A DNA stretch of 57,885 bases from the NCBI GenBank assembly GCA_030041255.1, contig JASHOF010000030.1:1-57885 (forward strand), given 5' to 3'. A program made the position numbers and the translations under genes. This DNA is from Acetobacteraceae bacterium. Its GTDB lineage: Bacteria > Pseudomonadota > Alphaproteobacteria > Acetobacterales > Acetobacteraceae. Below, piece after piece: positions 48,771 through 57,835 of this stretch (the stretch's first letter is position 1; every line of letters begins with the position of its first letter). The notes below the pieces were generated by a model that was not told where the DNA came from, ran no database searches, and saw only the letters and a program-made list of their open reading frames with translations.

Positions 48771-49682
48771 TCAGCCGAGGCCGAAAAACCGCAGTGCGTT
48801 GGTGTACAGCCACTTGTCCAGGACGGCGGGTTTCAAGGGTAGTGCGGCATATTCCGCGACCAGGTCCGTCATGGAGAGGCCGAATGCCTCCCAGGACAGC
48901 CCGACCATGATCTTGTCCTGCAGCAAGGTGTTGCCGAACTGGAGGAACTGCTCCCAGCCGGAGCCGGCGACCCCGAAATAGCGCGGGCGGTGGGAGGCGG
49001 TGTCGCCATAGAGGTTGGGATGGCGCCTGAGCAAAGCGACCATCTCGGTGACCCAGGGCCAGCCGCTCAATCCGGCGACGATACGAAGCTCGGGGAAGTC
49101 CACGGCCACCTGGTCGATATGGCGTGGGTGCCCGAGGTCGTAGGGCCGGTCATTGGCGTAGTTCATGTTGCAGTAGATGCGGACGGGGATGCCGAGCTCG
49201 ACGCATTTGGCATAGAGCGGGTAGTAGCGGCGGTCGCTCGCGGGGACCATGTTGAAGAGGGCGGAGACGCGCAATCCGCCGAACCCCTGTTCGCGCACCA
49301 GGCGCTCGAGTTCGCGCACGCCTCGCATGCCGTCGTGCGGGCTGATCGAGGCCATGCCGATGAAGCGGGCCGGGAAGCGTGCGAGGACGTCGGCGATGAT
49401 GGGGTTCGGCGCACGCAACACGCCGCGTTCTACGCCCGCCTGGTCCATCAATGCGACGAAGTCGGCGAGCGACATGCCCGGTTGGCCTGCCTCGGCACCC
49501 GATTCGTCCGACCCGCTGCGGCGCGTGAATATGCGCTGGTAATTGGCGAAACCATGACCCGGCAGCGGCGGCAGGCGTTCCGGATCTCCGAAACCCGGCG
49601 GGCGCGTGGCGGTGGTGAATTTCCGCGGATTGCCGTTCTCGTCGTTCGGCAGGTCGCATTCGAGATCGATCACCTTGTGCAT
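48771..49682 (-). CDS. amidohydrolase family protein
   Basis: A 303-residue amidohydrolase_2-type TIM barrel: VIDLECDLPND at the start (the usual H-x-H is replaced by DLECDL), GFGGLRVSALFN, IVAGLSGWPWVTEMVALLRRHPNLYGD and MVGLSWEAFGLSMTDLV near the end. Family members decarboxylate or hydrolyse ring-fission products and related acids. Missing first-strand histidines mean metal binding may differ or be absent. First gene of the cluster, 88 bases upstream of the Rieske gene, and 42 bases downstream of a long hairpin. Confidence 0.87.
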   Translation of the reverse strand: MHKVIDLECDLPNDENGNPRKFTTATRPPGFGDPERLPPLPGHGFANYQRIFTRRSGSDESGAEAGQPGMSLADFVALMDQAGVERGVLRAPNPIIADVLARFPARFIGMASISPHDGMRGVRELERLVREQGFGGLRVSALFNMVPASDRRYYPLYAKCVELGIPVRIYCNMNYANDRPYDLGHPRHIDQVAVDFPELRIVAGLSGWPWVTEMVALLRRHPNLYGDTASHRPRYFGVAGSGWEQFLQFGNTLLQDKIMVGLSWEAFGLSMTDLVAEYAALPLKPAVLDKWLYTNALRFFGLG

Positions 49683-49723
49683 GGAGACTTCCCGTTTTGT
49701 CGGCCGCGGTGTGCCATCATGGC

Positions 49724-49765
49724 GAGATCCGTGTCGGACTGCCTCGGCAGCCAGACACGGATCTC
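49724..49765. repeat. long hairpin upstream of the amidohydrolase
   Basis: A perfect 12-bp outer stem (GAGATCCGTGTC with GACACGGATCTC) encloses a second stem CTGCC/GGCAG with small internal loops. It sits next to palindromic repeat family 3 copy B in the gap between the CobW-type gene and the amidohydrolase gene. Confidence 0.7.
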
Positions 49766-49778
49766 ACGGTTTATTCGA

Positions 49779-49826
49779 GCCCGCGATTCGCGCCCGCCGA
49801 CGATTCCGCCGCGGGCGATCGCGGGC
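49779..49826. repeat. palindromic repeat family 3, copy B
   Basis: About 48 bases, GCCCGCGATTCGC at one end and GCGATCGCGGGC at the other, forming a perfect 9-bp outer stem. Matches 21208-21254 with few changes. Confidence 0.65.
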
Positions 49827-49871
49827 TGGGGCTGGCCTGCCCGTCCGGCGATCGGGTGCCTGCTCTGCGCG

Positions 49872-50854
<983 letters not shown>

Positions 50855-50858
<4 letters not shown>

Positions 50859-51169
50859 GACGGGCCGTCCCATTCGGGATCGACGACATCGAGGCCGGGG
50901 CCGGGGGCATCCGCGCCGAGCGCGGAACGGAGGCCGCCGAGCAGGCCGGTGATCGAACTGGCGGCCTGCGGCGGGCGGCCGGAAGCGGCGCGCCTTTCCG
51001 TCTGCAAGAGCCATCGCGCCGGGCGCCGCTCCGGCCCGGCGCGCGCGACGATCAAGGATGTGTCCGCGGCCCGCACGACAATTCCATCGTCTGCCGCAAC
51101 GATTCGGCCTTCGACGCCCCACACGACGAGGCAGTCGGACAAGAGATTGGCAAGCTCGGCGTCGGTCAC
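50855..51169 (-). CDS. small unknown protein between hydantoinase and CobW genes
   Basis: A 104-residue protein I do not recognise. It starts TDAELANLLSDCLVVWG from GTG 51169, which overlaps the hydantoinase stop (GTGA), and its own stop overlaps the GTPase start (ATGA), so it is firmly part of the operon. The first half looks beta-rich (VEGRIVAADDGIVVRAAD, SLIVARAG, RWLLQTE), the rest is Ala/Gly/Pro-rich and acidic at the end. One cysteine; no membrane segment. A role as adaptor or assembly factor is only a guess. Confidence 0.7.
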
Positions 51170-52590
51170 AACGCCGGGCCTGTCCGTACCTCGTCGGGGA
51201 TGCGGCGGGGAAGCCACTTCCCGTCGGCGAGCTTCGCGTAGAGCAAGCCGTTCTCGACGGCGACCTTGCCGCGCAGGATCGTCATTCCCGGCCAGGCCGA
51301 GACCAGGTGGCCCTCCCAGGGCGAGTAGTCCGTTTCGTGGAGTTCCGAAGCACGGAGGGTGCGCGGCGTCGGATCGAGGATGCAAAAATCGGCGTCCGCG
51401 CCGACCACGATCGCACCCTTGCGCGGATAGAGCCCCATCAGCCGCGCCGCGTTGCCGGAGATGAGATCGACAAAGCGCGGGAGCGGATAGCCTCGTTTCG
51501 AGACCATTTCGGTGTACATCAGTGCCAGGCGTGGCTCGACGCCGGCATTGCCGCCGGTGGTATCGTCGATCCGGTTGCCCTGCGTCTTCTTCCTGAGCGT
51601 GCAGCAAACCTCGTCGGTCGCGATGCTGCTGATGGCCCCGTCGCGGGTTCCCGCCCACAGCGCCGCCTGGTCGCGAGGGGATTTGAGAGAGGGATAGGTG
51701 TGGAAAATCTGCCCGTCCGGGCGGCGATAATCGGCGCTCGAATAGAGCATGTACTGATGCAGGGTCTCGCCGTAGATGGGCAGGCCGCGGCCGCGTGCCT
51801 CGCGGATCGCGGAAATACCGCTGGCGGCGCTCACGTGCATCATGTAGAGGGCGGTGCCCGGCACCGTTTCGGCGAGGCGGATCACGCGGCGGAAGGACAG
51901 ATCTTCCGAGAGCGTGTTGTGCACCTCCGCCATGTTCTCGAAGCCGGCGCGACCCTCGCGGATCAGCTTGCCGTACATGTGCATCACGATGTCGTTGTCT
52001 TCGGCGTGGATCACGCCGAGGCCGCCCGCCTCGGCCAGCACCTGGAATATTTCCCAGATATCGCCGAACCTCACCATCCGGCCGCGGCGCGAAGGCGTCA
52101 CGTCAGTCGTGAAGATTTTCACGCTCGCGTGCCCGTCCGCGATCGCCTCCGTAAGCTGGCCGGGGATTTCCGGCGGCAGGTCACCCTCCACCATGATGTG
52201 CCAGGCATAGTCGCAGTGGCAGGCGCCTTGCCACTCGGCGCGGCGGGCGTCGATCGCCTCCGGAATGGTCCGGCCGTGTGTCCAGCGCACGAAATCGACG
52301 ATGGTGGTGGTGCCGCCGAACAGCGCGGCGCGGCTGACGACGGCGGGCGGATCGGAGGCGCCCCAGCTTCCATCGGGATTCGGCAGCGGCCAGGAGCAAT
52401 GGACGTGCGGGTCGATTCCGCCCGGGATGACGATTTTCCCCCGCGCGTCGATCAACCGCGCTCCTTCGCCGAGGGGAAGCGTGCCCGGCGCGGAAATCGC
52501 GGCGATGCGTTCGCCGGCGATGCCGATATCGGCGGCGATGACGCCGTTCGGAATCACCACCTGATCCGACCGCAGCACGAGATTCAGCAT
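51166..52590 (-). CDS. dihydropyrimidinase / D-hydantoinase
   Basis: A 474-residue cyclic amidohydrolase: metal ligands His62 and His64 (DPHVHC), the carbamylated lysine Lys158 (SVKIF), His195 (IHAED), His252 (MMHVSAASG) and Asp326 (IATDE), all in place. It opens dihydropyrimidine or hydantoin rings. Followed by overlapping genes for a small unknown protein and a CobW-type GTPase, and divergent from an FAD amino-acid-oxidase-like gene across 94 bases. No carbamoylase or dihydropyrimidine dehydrogenase lies nearby. Confidence 0.93.
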   Translation of the reverse strand: MLNLVLRSDQVVIPNGVIAADIGIAGERIAAISAPGTLPLGEGARLIDARGKIVIPGGIDPHVHCSWPLPNPDGSWGASDPPAVVSRAALFGGTTTIVDFVRWTHGRTIPEAIDARRAEWQGACHCDYAWHIMVEGDLPPEIPGQLTEAIADGHASVKIFTTDVTPSRRGRMVRFGDIWEIFQVLAEAGGLGVIHAEDNDIVMHMYGKLIREGRAGFENMAEVHNTLSEDLSFRRVIRLAETVPGTALYMMHVSAASGISAIREARGRGLPIYGETLHQYMLYSSADYRRPDGQIFHTYPSLKSPRDQAALWAGTRDGAISSIATDEVCCTLRKKTQGNRIDDTTGGNAGVEPRLALMYTEMVSKRGYPLPRFVDLISGNAARLMGLYPRKGAIVVGADADFCILDPTPRTLRASELHETDYSPWEGHLVSAWPGMTILRGKVAVENGLLYAKLADGKWLPRRIPDEVRTGPAL

Positions 52591-52684
52591 CCGCTCCCTC
52601 CCGGAGTGTCATGCTGCCAGCTTTCTCCTGTCCCGTCACGGCGGCGGGTTGCCGGCGAAGGAGGCATCGCGGAAGCTCGCCGGC

Positions 52685-53830
52685 ATGGAAACGGAAAGGT
52701 TCGATGCAATCGTGATCGGCGCCGGCATGGCCGGGGCAACGGTTGCGGCGCATCTGGCGCCCGATCGGCGCGTGGTGCTGGTGGAGGCGGAAGAGGCGGC
52801 GGGATACCATTCGACCGGCCGGTCGGCGGCGATGTACATCCTGAACTACGGCCCGCCGGATGCGCGGGTGCTCGCCGGCCTCTCGCGCAGCTTCTTCGAC
52901 TCCCCGCCGCGAGGCTTTTGCGATCATCCACTGTTGCGCCGCCGCGCGGCGGTGTTTCTCGCCCGGCCGGGGGAGGCCGCCGAGATCGAGCGGATGCTGA
53001 AGGAGGTGCCGGGAGTTCGTGCGATCGGCATGGCGGAGCTGAAAGCCATGGTGCCGGCGCTGAACGCGGGCTATGCGGCCGCGGCCGCCATCGAAGAGGA
53101 CGATTTCGATATCGACGTGGCGGCGCTCCACCAGGGATTTCTACGCCGTTTTGCCGCTTGTGGCGGCGTGCTGGCATTGCGGAGCCGCGCCGGGAGGATC
53201 GGGCGACGGGGCGCGCTCTGGGAGGTTGGAGCCGCGAGCGGGGCCGTATTCCGCGCCTCCGTGCTGGTCGATGCCGCCGGTGCGTGGGGTGATGAAGTCG
53301 CCCGCATGGCGGGCGTCGGACCGCTCGGGCTTTCACCCTGCCGGCGGACCGCTGTCATTGTCGATCCGGCGCCTTTCGAGCCAGAGAACTGGCCGCTCAT
53401 CTGCGATGTCGGCGACACCTGGTACGCGCGGCCCGAGGCGCGCACGCGGCTGATGGTTTCCCCGGCTGACGAGACGCCGGTTCCACCGCAGGACGTGCAG
53501 CCGGAAGAGCTGGATATTGCCGTTGCCATCGAGCGAATGCAGGAGGCGCTCGCGATCCCGGTGAGCAGGGTCGAGCGAAGCTGGGCGGGGCTGCGCACCT
53601 TCACTCCCGATCACCGTCTCGCCTTCGGTTGGGACGGGGAGGCTGAAGGATTCTTCTGGTGCGTGGGGCAGGGCGGTTGGGGCATCCAGACCTCGCCGGC
53701 AGCTGGGCGCCTGGTCGCCGATATGATCGCCGGGCGTGATCCCGGGCCCGCCGGGCGCGTGCTGGCGGCGATCGATCCGCGCCGATTCAAGGCAGCCAAA
53801 GCGGGAGGAGCGGGCGGCGCAGGAGGGTGA
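52685..53830 (+). CDS. FAD-dependent oxidoreductase (DAO family)
   Basis: A 381-residue D-amino-acid-oxidase-type flavoprotein: FAD-binding IVIGAGMAGATVA (Gly12, Gly14, Gly17), SRSFFDSPP, VDAAGAWGDEVARMAGV and a C-terminal GQGGWGIQTSPAAGRLVADMI. The organisation resembles glycine oxidase or D-arginine dehydrogenase (DauA). It may oxidise the amino acid released by the divergent hydantoinase, which is context only. GGAAG lies before ATG 52685; an upstream in-frame start at 52649 is less likely. An Ala/Gly-rich tail ends the protein. Confidence 0.88.
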   Translation: METERFDAIVIGAGMAGATVAAHLAPDRRVVLVEAEEAAGYHSTGRSAAMYILNYGPPDARVLAGLSRSFFDSPPRGFCDHPLLRRRAAVFLARPGEAAEIERMLKEVPGVRAIGMAELKAMVPALNAGYAAAAAIEEDDFDIDVAALHQGFLRRFAACGGVLALRSRAGRIGRRGALWEVGAASGAVFRASVLVDAAGAWGDEVARMAGVGPLGLSPCRRTAVIVDPAPFEPENWPLICDVGDTWYARPEARTRLMVSPADETPVPPQDVQPEELDIAVAIERMQEALAIPVSRVERSWAGLRTFTPDHRLAFGWDGEAEGFFWCVGQGGWGIQTSPAAGRLVADMIAGRDPGPAGRVLAAIDPRRFKAAKAGGAGGAGG

Positions 53831-53845
53831 GTGGTCCGCCTATAC

Positions 53846-53879
53846 TTGACTAAAGCAAGCAATAGCTTGATAAGGTCAA
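53846..53879 (+). promoter_or_regulatory. sigma-70 promoter overlapping a palindromic operator
   Basis: TTGACT (-35), a 17-base spacer and GATAAG (-10) lie 26 bases upstream of the MarR-GNAT gene's start region. The same bases form an interrupted palindrome: outer arms TTGAC and GTCAA, inner arms CAAGC and GCTTG around AATA. A MarR-type dimer bound here would cover the promoter, suggesting autorepression. Confidence 0.7.
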
Positions 53880-53904
53880 CATCATCCTGGGCGGGAATTC
53901 TGCC

Positions 53905-54834
53905 GTGAACGGTCCTCTGCCCCTGACCCGCGCGGCGACGGTGCGCCGCTTCAACCGGTTCTACACGCGGCGGATCGGCATTCTCGATGATGGGCTGCTG
54001 CAAAGCCCGTACTCTCTCACCGAGGCTCGTCTCCTGTACGAACTGGCGAATCGCGAGCGGCCGACTGCCTCGGCAATCGCCCGCGATCTCGGGCTCGATC
54101 AGGGCTATCTCTCGCGCATCCTCGCCCGCTTCGAGCGTGATGGCCTGATCGCCCGCACGGCCTCTGCCACCGACGCACGGCAGAGTCATCTTTCCCTGAC
54201 CGCGGCCGGCCATGCCGCTTTCGTGCCGCTCGATCAGGCAGCGGAGGCGGCGGTTGGTGCGATGCTCGCGCGCCTTGGCGAGGCTGACCAGCAAACGCTG
54301 CTGGCGGCGATGGCGAAGATCGAGGCACTGCTCGGCGAGGCGGCCGAGCCGGCGGTGCCGTTCATCCTGCGTGCTCCGAGGCCGGGCGATTATGGCTGGA
54401 TCGTGCATCGCCAGGGCACGCTGTACGCGGCCGAATATGGCTGGGACGCAACGTTCGAGGCGCTGGTTGCGGAAATCGTTGCTGCCTTCATCCGGAACTT
54501 CGATCCTCGCCGCGAAGGCTGCTGGCTGGTCGAGCGGGCGGGGGAAGTGGTCGGCTCCGTCTTCCTTGTTCGCGAATCGGATCGGGTCGGCAAGCTGCGC
54601 CTTTTGTATGTCGAGCCTGAAGCGCGCGGACTTGGCATCGGCCGCTGCCTGGTTGCGGAGTGCATCGCCGCCGCCCGCCGCGCCTCCTTTCGCACGCTCA
54701 CGCTCTGGACCAACGATGTGCTGACATCGGCCAGGCGCATTTACGAGGCGGCAGGGTTTCGCCTGGTCGAGGAGGAAAAGCACCGTTCCTTCGGCAAGGA
54801 TCTCGTCGGCCAGTTCTGGGAACTCGTTCTTTGA
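53905..54834 (+). CDS. MarR-type regulator fused to a GNAT acetyltransferase
   Basis: A 309-residue fusion: winged HTH in about residues 1-140 (SLTEARLLYELANRERPTAS, LGLDQGYLSRILARFERDGL, SATDARQSHLSLTAAG), then a GNAT domain from about 150 (FILRAPRPGDYGWIVHRQG, VEPEARGLGIGRCLVAECI, VLTSARRIYEAAGFRLVEEE). The acetyl-CoA motif R-G-L-G-I-G is intact. Such fusions occur in several bacteria, but the ligand and acetylated substrate are unknown. A palindrome-overlapped promoter precedes it. Confidence 0.92.
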   Translation: MNGPLPLTRAATVRRFNRFYTRRIGILDDGLLQSPYSLTEARLLYELANRERPTASAIARDLGLDQGYLSRILARFERDGLIARTASATDARQSHLSLTAAGHAAFVPLDQAAEAAVGAMLARLGEADQQTLLAAMAKIEALLGEAAEPAVPFILRAPRPGDYGWIVHRQGTLYAAEYGWDATFEALVAEIVAAFIRNFDPRREGCWLVERAGEVVGSVFLVRESDRVGKLRLLYVEPEARGLGIGRCLVAECIAAARRASFRTLTLWTNDVLTSARRIYEAAGFRLVEEEKHRSFGKDLVGQFWELVL

Positions 54835-54850
54835 GAACGGCACGCGCCGA

Positions 54851-55102
54851 TCATTCGGAGTGAGGTCCGGTAAGGCGGCGATCGACAGAGAGCCGCAACT
54901 CCTCGATCATGCCGGAAGTCTCCGGATCGAACGCCTCGACCGCGCTCAATACCGTCTGGCAGGCCTCGCGCAGCCCGAGCAGGACGGCGCGCTCCGCCCC
55001 GAGCGTGAGCGCCTGGCGGAGGCTCTGCGCATGCGCGTGATGGCCGCGACCGGCGAGCCGGGCGGCAACCTGCTCGGCGGCCTTGGCAGGGTCTTCGCTC
55101 AT
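54851..55102 (-). CDS. small unknown helical protein
   Basis: An 83-residue protein I do not recognise, from ATG 55102 (AAGGGCAC upstream). It is helical and amphipathic (KAAEQVAARLAGRGHHAHAQSL, ERAVLLGLREACQTVLSAVEA) with a charged C-terminus. It converges on the MarR-GNAT gene with 16 bases between stops, and lies 30 bases downstream of the TPP enzyme beta subunit, so it may be the last gene of that operon. Confidence 0.6.
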   Translation of the reverse strand: MSEDPAKAAEQVAARLAGRGHHAHAQSLRQALTLGAERAVLLGLREACQTVLSAVEAFDPETSGMIEELRLSVDRRLTGPHSE

Positions 55103-55132
55103 GTGCCCTTGTGCGCCCGACAAGCGACTTTC

Positions 55133-55747
55133 TCAACCATGCGCGAGCAAGGCACCCCTGAACCGCTCGCGACAGGCAGCGGGCGACATGTTGCGCTTGA
55201 ATGCGGCAGGCGGTCCTTCCTTGACGCGCAGGAGTACGAAGGAAGTGGCGTTCTGCGCGCGCAGGGCACGTGCCCCTTCTGCAATGTCCGCATCCGTGTT
55301 CACCGTGCGGACCACTGCGATCCCGGCACCGGCGGCCATGCGATCGAGCCGCACCCCGAGAGAGGTGTGGCTCTTCTGGTTGCCGGTCTCGCCATAATGG
55401 CCGTTGTCGACACAAAGAATCGACAGATTCGGCGGATTGAGGACGGCGATGGTGGCGAGCGTTCCGACGTTCATCAGAAGCTCGCCGTCTCCGGTTACCA
55501 CCAGCACGCGACGTGTCGGCTGGGCGAGTGCAAGGCCAAGCCCCAATGAAGCAGCGCCGCCCATGGCGCCGGCCATGGTGAAGGCATTCGGGCCGTCGGA
55601 GGTCAGCGCCGCGATATCTCTTGCGGTGCCGGCAAGGCCGGTCACGATCAGGAAATCCTCGTGCCGGCCGATCAGTGCCGGCACTGCGTCGCGGCGGTCG
55701 AGCAGGGAGGGCGGCGGTTCGGTCAGGGTCACGAGGTCCGTTTTCAT
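55133..55747 (-). CDS. TPP-dependent decarboxylase, C-terminal (beta) subunit
   Basis: A 204-residue protein with the TPP-binding C-terminal fold: AGAMGGAASLGLGLALAQP, the GDGE motif (Gly86-Glu89) and Asn115 in CVDNGHYGETG, the usual GDG...N diphosphate site. It matches the beta half of split sulfopyruvate or phosphonopyruvate decarboxylases. The alpha half is at 56246; a lipoprotein gene lies between them. A 9-bp hairpin lies between this gene and the lipoprotein gene. The 2-oxoacid substrate is unknown. Confidence 0.88.
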   Translation of the reverse strand: MKTDLVTLTEPPPSLLDRRDAVPALIGRHEDFLIVTGLAGTARDIAALTSDGPNAFTMAGAMGGAASLGLGLALAQPTRRVLVVTGDGELLMNVGTLATIAVLNPPNLSILCVDNGHYGETGNQKSHTSLGVRLDRMAAGAGIAVVRTVNTDADIAEGARALRAQNATSFVLLRVKEGPPAAFKRNMSPAACRERFRGALLAHG

Positions 55748-55755
55748 CGGTGATT

Positions 55756-55779
55756 CGCCGTGGCCCGCGAGCCACGGCG
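55756..55779 (-). terminator. hairpin between the lipoprotein and TPP beta genes
   Basis: CGCCGTGGC and GCCACGGCG pair across a six-base loop; no T run follows on the minus strand. It could partly end the lipoprotein transcript or protect an mRNA end. Confidence 0.45.
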
Positions 55780-55854
55780 TGGATTTACTTCGGGCCTGCT
55801 TCTCGCGCCAGCCGGATGAAGAGCGGAAGCGACTCGCCGGGCGCCGACCGGCGT

Positions 55855-56106
55855 TTACTGGCCGATCAGCGGACGCCCGAGATTGATCGTATTCGGGCTG
55901 GTGAGCGCCCCGCCGAGCGCACCGACCGCGCCGCCGATCAGCGCTCCGGTCGCGGGACTTCCGCCCGTGGCCGCGCCGACGATGGCGCCGGTTCCGGCGC
56001 CGATCGCACCGCCCGAAAGAGCGCGCGAGCCGGGCTCTTCGCCACATCCCGCCAAGCCGAGCACAAAGCCGGCGAGGATGACGGCGGTCAGAATTTTCCG
56101 CTGCAT
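55855..56106 (-). CDS. glycine-zipper lipoprotein
   Basis: An 83-residue lipoprotein: signal peptide with lipobox LAGC (cysteine near residue 21), then a glycine zipper (GGAIGAGTGAIVGAATGG, GALIGGAVGALGGAL) as in YMGG/OsmB-type outer-membrane proteins. These insert into or bridge the envelope under stress. Its place between two subunit genes of one TPP enzyme is odd; a 140-base gap precedes it, and it may have its own promoter. Confidence 0.88.
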   Translation of the reverse strand: MQRKILTAVILAGFVLGLAGCGEEPGSRALSGGAIGAGTGAIVGAATGGSPATGALIGGAVGALGGALTSPNTINLGRPLIGQ

Positions 56107-56245
56107 GATGACTCTCCTTTTGCGATCTATCTGCCAGCTATGTCCGAATCGGGAGTCTGGAAGTCAAGCGATCCCGATGTGGCAGAAATCCGGCCCCGCC
56201 GCGGCCATTCTTCGATGCCGGCGCGGCGGAGGTGTCGGTCGCTCG

Positions 56246-56794
56246 TCAGAATGGCTTGGCGCCGATCAGTTTCTGCGTCAAGAGCACGGCGACGGCCTGG
56301 CCGGACTGGAACACCATGGTCAGCGCAGCGGCGACGGTCGGCGCCACCTCCTCGCTGCGCTCGGCGCGGAGGCAGATCACTCCCATTGCCTCCAGCACGG
56401 GCTGCACCGCCTGGCCCATCGGAAACTGCCAGGGATTCCCCTCTCCGAACTCGCCTCGCATGCTGACGAGAGTGAGAAACGGGAACCGCGAGCCCTTGAC
56501 CAGCGAGAGCATGTTGACGCAGTTGCCGACACCGCTGCTCTGCATCAGCAGCACGCCGCGGGCGCCACCGAGATCCGCGCCGGCGAGAAGTGCCACACCT
56601 TCCTCTTCCGTGGTGAGCGCGATCGATTGCACGGCGGGATCCGCAAGCGAGCGGTCGATCAGCACGCGATGTCCGGCATCGGGCACATAGGCGAACTGCG
56701 TCACGCCGGAGCGGCGCAGCAGATCGTAGATTTCGTCCTGCCACGATGGCTCAACGGTCGGCATTCCGGCAGCGACGCCTGCTTCACCGGCCAC
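56246..56794 (-). CDS. TPP-dependent decarboxylase, N-terminal (alpha) subunit
   Basis: A 182-residue protein with the TPP enzyme N-terminal fold: YDLLRRSGVTQFAYVPDAGH, ALTTEEEGVALLAGADLGGARGVLLMQSSGVGNCVNML (Glu that activates the thiazolium), and NPWQFPMGQAVQPVLEAMG. It pairs with the beta subunit at 55133. GTG 56794 is preferred because AAGGAGG lies five bases before it; ATG 56764 has no good Shine-Dalgarno. Together they resemble split sulfopyruvate/phosphonopyruvate decarboxylase; the acid is unknown. Confidence 0.88.
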   Translation of the reverse strand: MAGEAGVAAGMPTVEPSWQDEIYDLLRRSGVTQFAYVPDAGHRVLIDRSLADPAVQSIALTTEEEGVALLAGADLGGARGVLLMQSSGVGNCVNMLSLVKGSRFPFLTLVSMRGEFGEGNPWQFPMGQAVQPVLEAMGVICLRAERSEEVAPTVAAALTMVFQSGQAVAVLLTQKLIGAKPF

Positions 56795-56881
56795 GCCGCC
56801 CTCCTTCTCTCTTCGCTGGCGAGCCGCATAGCATGGCCGTTGCACGCCGTCAGGCCCGGCTGAGGAGGCTTTTTCCCGACT

Positions 56882-57026
56882 TCACAGAGACCGGTGGCAG
56901 GGCTGCACGAAGTCCGCGAGATCCCCTGGCGAGCGGCCGATCGCCCCGTATTCGATCCCGCCCCCGCGCCAGCAGATCAGAGCGAAGCCGGCCGGTTTCA
57001 CGTTCGGTTTCGTCGATATTCCTCAT
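56882..57026 (-). pseudogene. possible small gene with a frameshift
   Basis: ATG 57026 follows a strong AAGGAGGGAGG and opens MRNIDETE, but after about ten codons the frame turns Arg-rich with poor third-position GC. One base over, a 39-codon frame from GTG 57001 to the stop at 56882 reads like protein (FALICWRGGGIEYGAIG, DLADFVQPCHRSL) with high third-position GC. A single-base shift would join the two into one protein of about 48 residues. I cannot name it. Confidence 0.4.
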
Positions 57027-57106
57027 CGCGTGCCTCCCTCCTTCCTGGCCGGCAACGAGAGGACCGCCGGCCGGGTGGCTTTATTCACGCGGGGAAAGAA
57101 GAAATT

Positions 57107-57835
57107 TCAGGCGCGGTTCGCCGCTGCCTTCTGCTCGAGCGAATCGTCGAGGGCCAGGAGCGGGCCGAAGCCGCGCCGCTCCGCGACCCAGCCGAGCATC
57201 ACCTCGGCGAGGGCCGGGTTGCGGGCCAGGATCGGGCCGTGCACGTAGGTGCCGATCGTGTGCGCGAGCAGGACCCCTTCCTGCTCGGCCCCGGCCGGGC
57301 CGTTGCCGTTGCCCCAGAGCACGCGCCCGAGCGGGACGGCACCCTCGATGAGGGTGCTGTGCCCGCCATGATTCTCGAACCCGATCAACGGGGTGGGCAC
57401 CAGCGGGCAGTCCACGCCGATTCGTCCGACGAGCCTCGGGGTGCCGCGGCGGGTGGTGAAGGGGAGCAGGCCGAGGCCCGCGACCTCGCGGCCTTCGAGC
57501 GGCAGCGCCTCGCCGTAGAGCTGATATCCGCCGCAGACGAGCAGCGCCGGCACGCCATCTTCCTGCATCGCCGCGAGATCGGCGCGCATTTTGCGCAAGG
57601 CTTCGAGCGCCAGGGCCTGGCCGCGATCCTCTCCCCCGCCGAGCAGCAGGATGTCCGCCTTGGCGGGCAGCGCCTCGCCCGGCCCGATCCGCGTTACGCT
57701 TGCGGAAATGCCGCGCCATTCGAGCCGCCGTTGCAACACCAGGGCGTTGCCGCTGTCGGCGTAGGTGCCGAGTTGATCGGGAAAGAGGAGCGCGATGTGC
57801 ACCTGCCTGGCGACGCGGGCCGGTCGCGGCCTCAC
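57107..57835 (-). CDS. gatD: GatD-type class I glutamine amidotransferase
   Basis: A 242-residue amidotransferase matching GatD, which supplies ammonia to MurT for amidation of lipid II D-glutamate: HIALLFPDQLGTYADSGNALVL at the start, nucleophile Cys101 in LVCGGYQLYG, IGFENHGGHSTL and His199 in TYVHGPIL. It lacks the third glutamate typical of other class I enzymes, as GatD does. GTG 57835 overlaps the stop of an upstream open frame (GTGA), where MurT would be expected. The pathway is best known in Gram-positives, so the role in this organism is inference; CobQ-like amidotransferases are the alternative. Confidence 0.82.
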   Translation of the reverse strand: MRPRPARVARQVHIALLFPDQLGTYADSGNALVLQRRLEWRGISASVTRIGPGEALPAKADILLLGGGEDRGQALALEALRKMRADLAAMQEDGVPALLVCGGYQLYGEALPLEGREVAGLGLLPFTTRRGTPRLVGRIGVDCPLVPTPLIGFENHGGHSTLIEGAVPLGRVLWGNGNGPAGAEQEGVLLAHTIGTYVHGPILARNPALAEVMLGWVAERRGFGPLLALDDSLEQKAAANRA

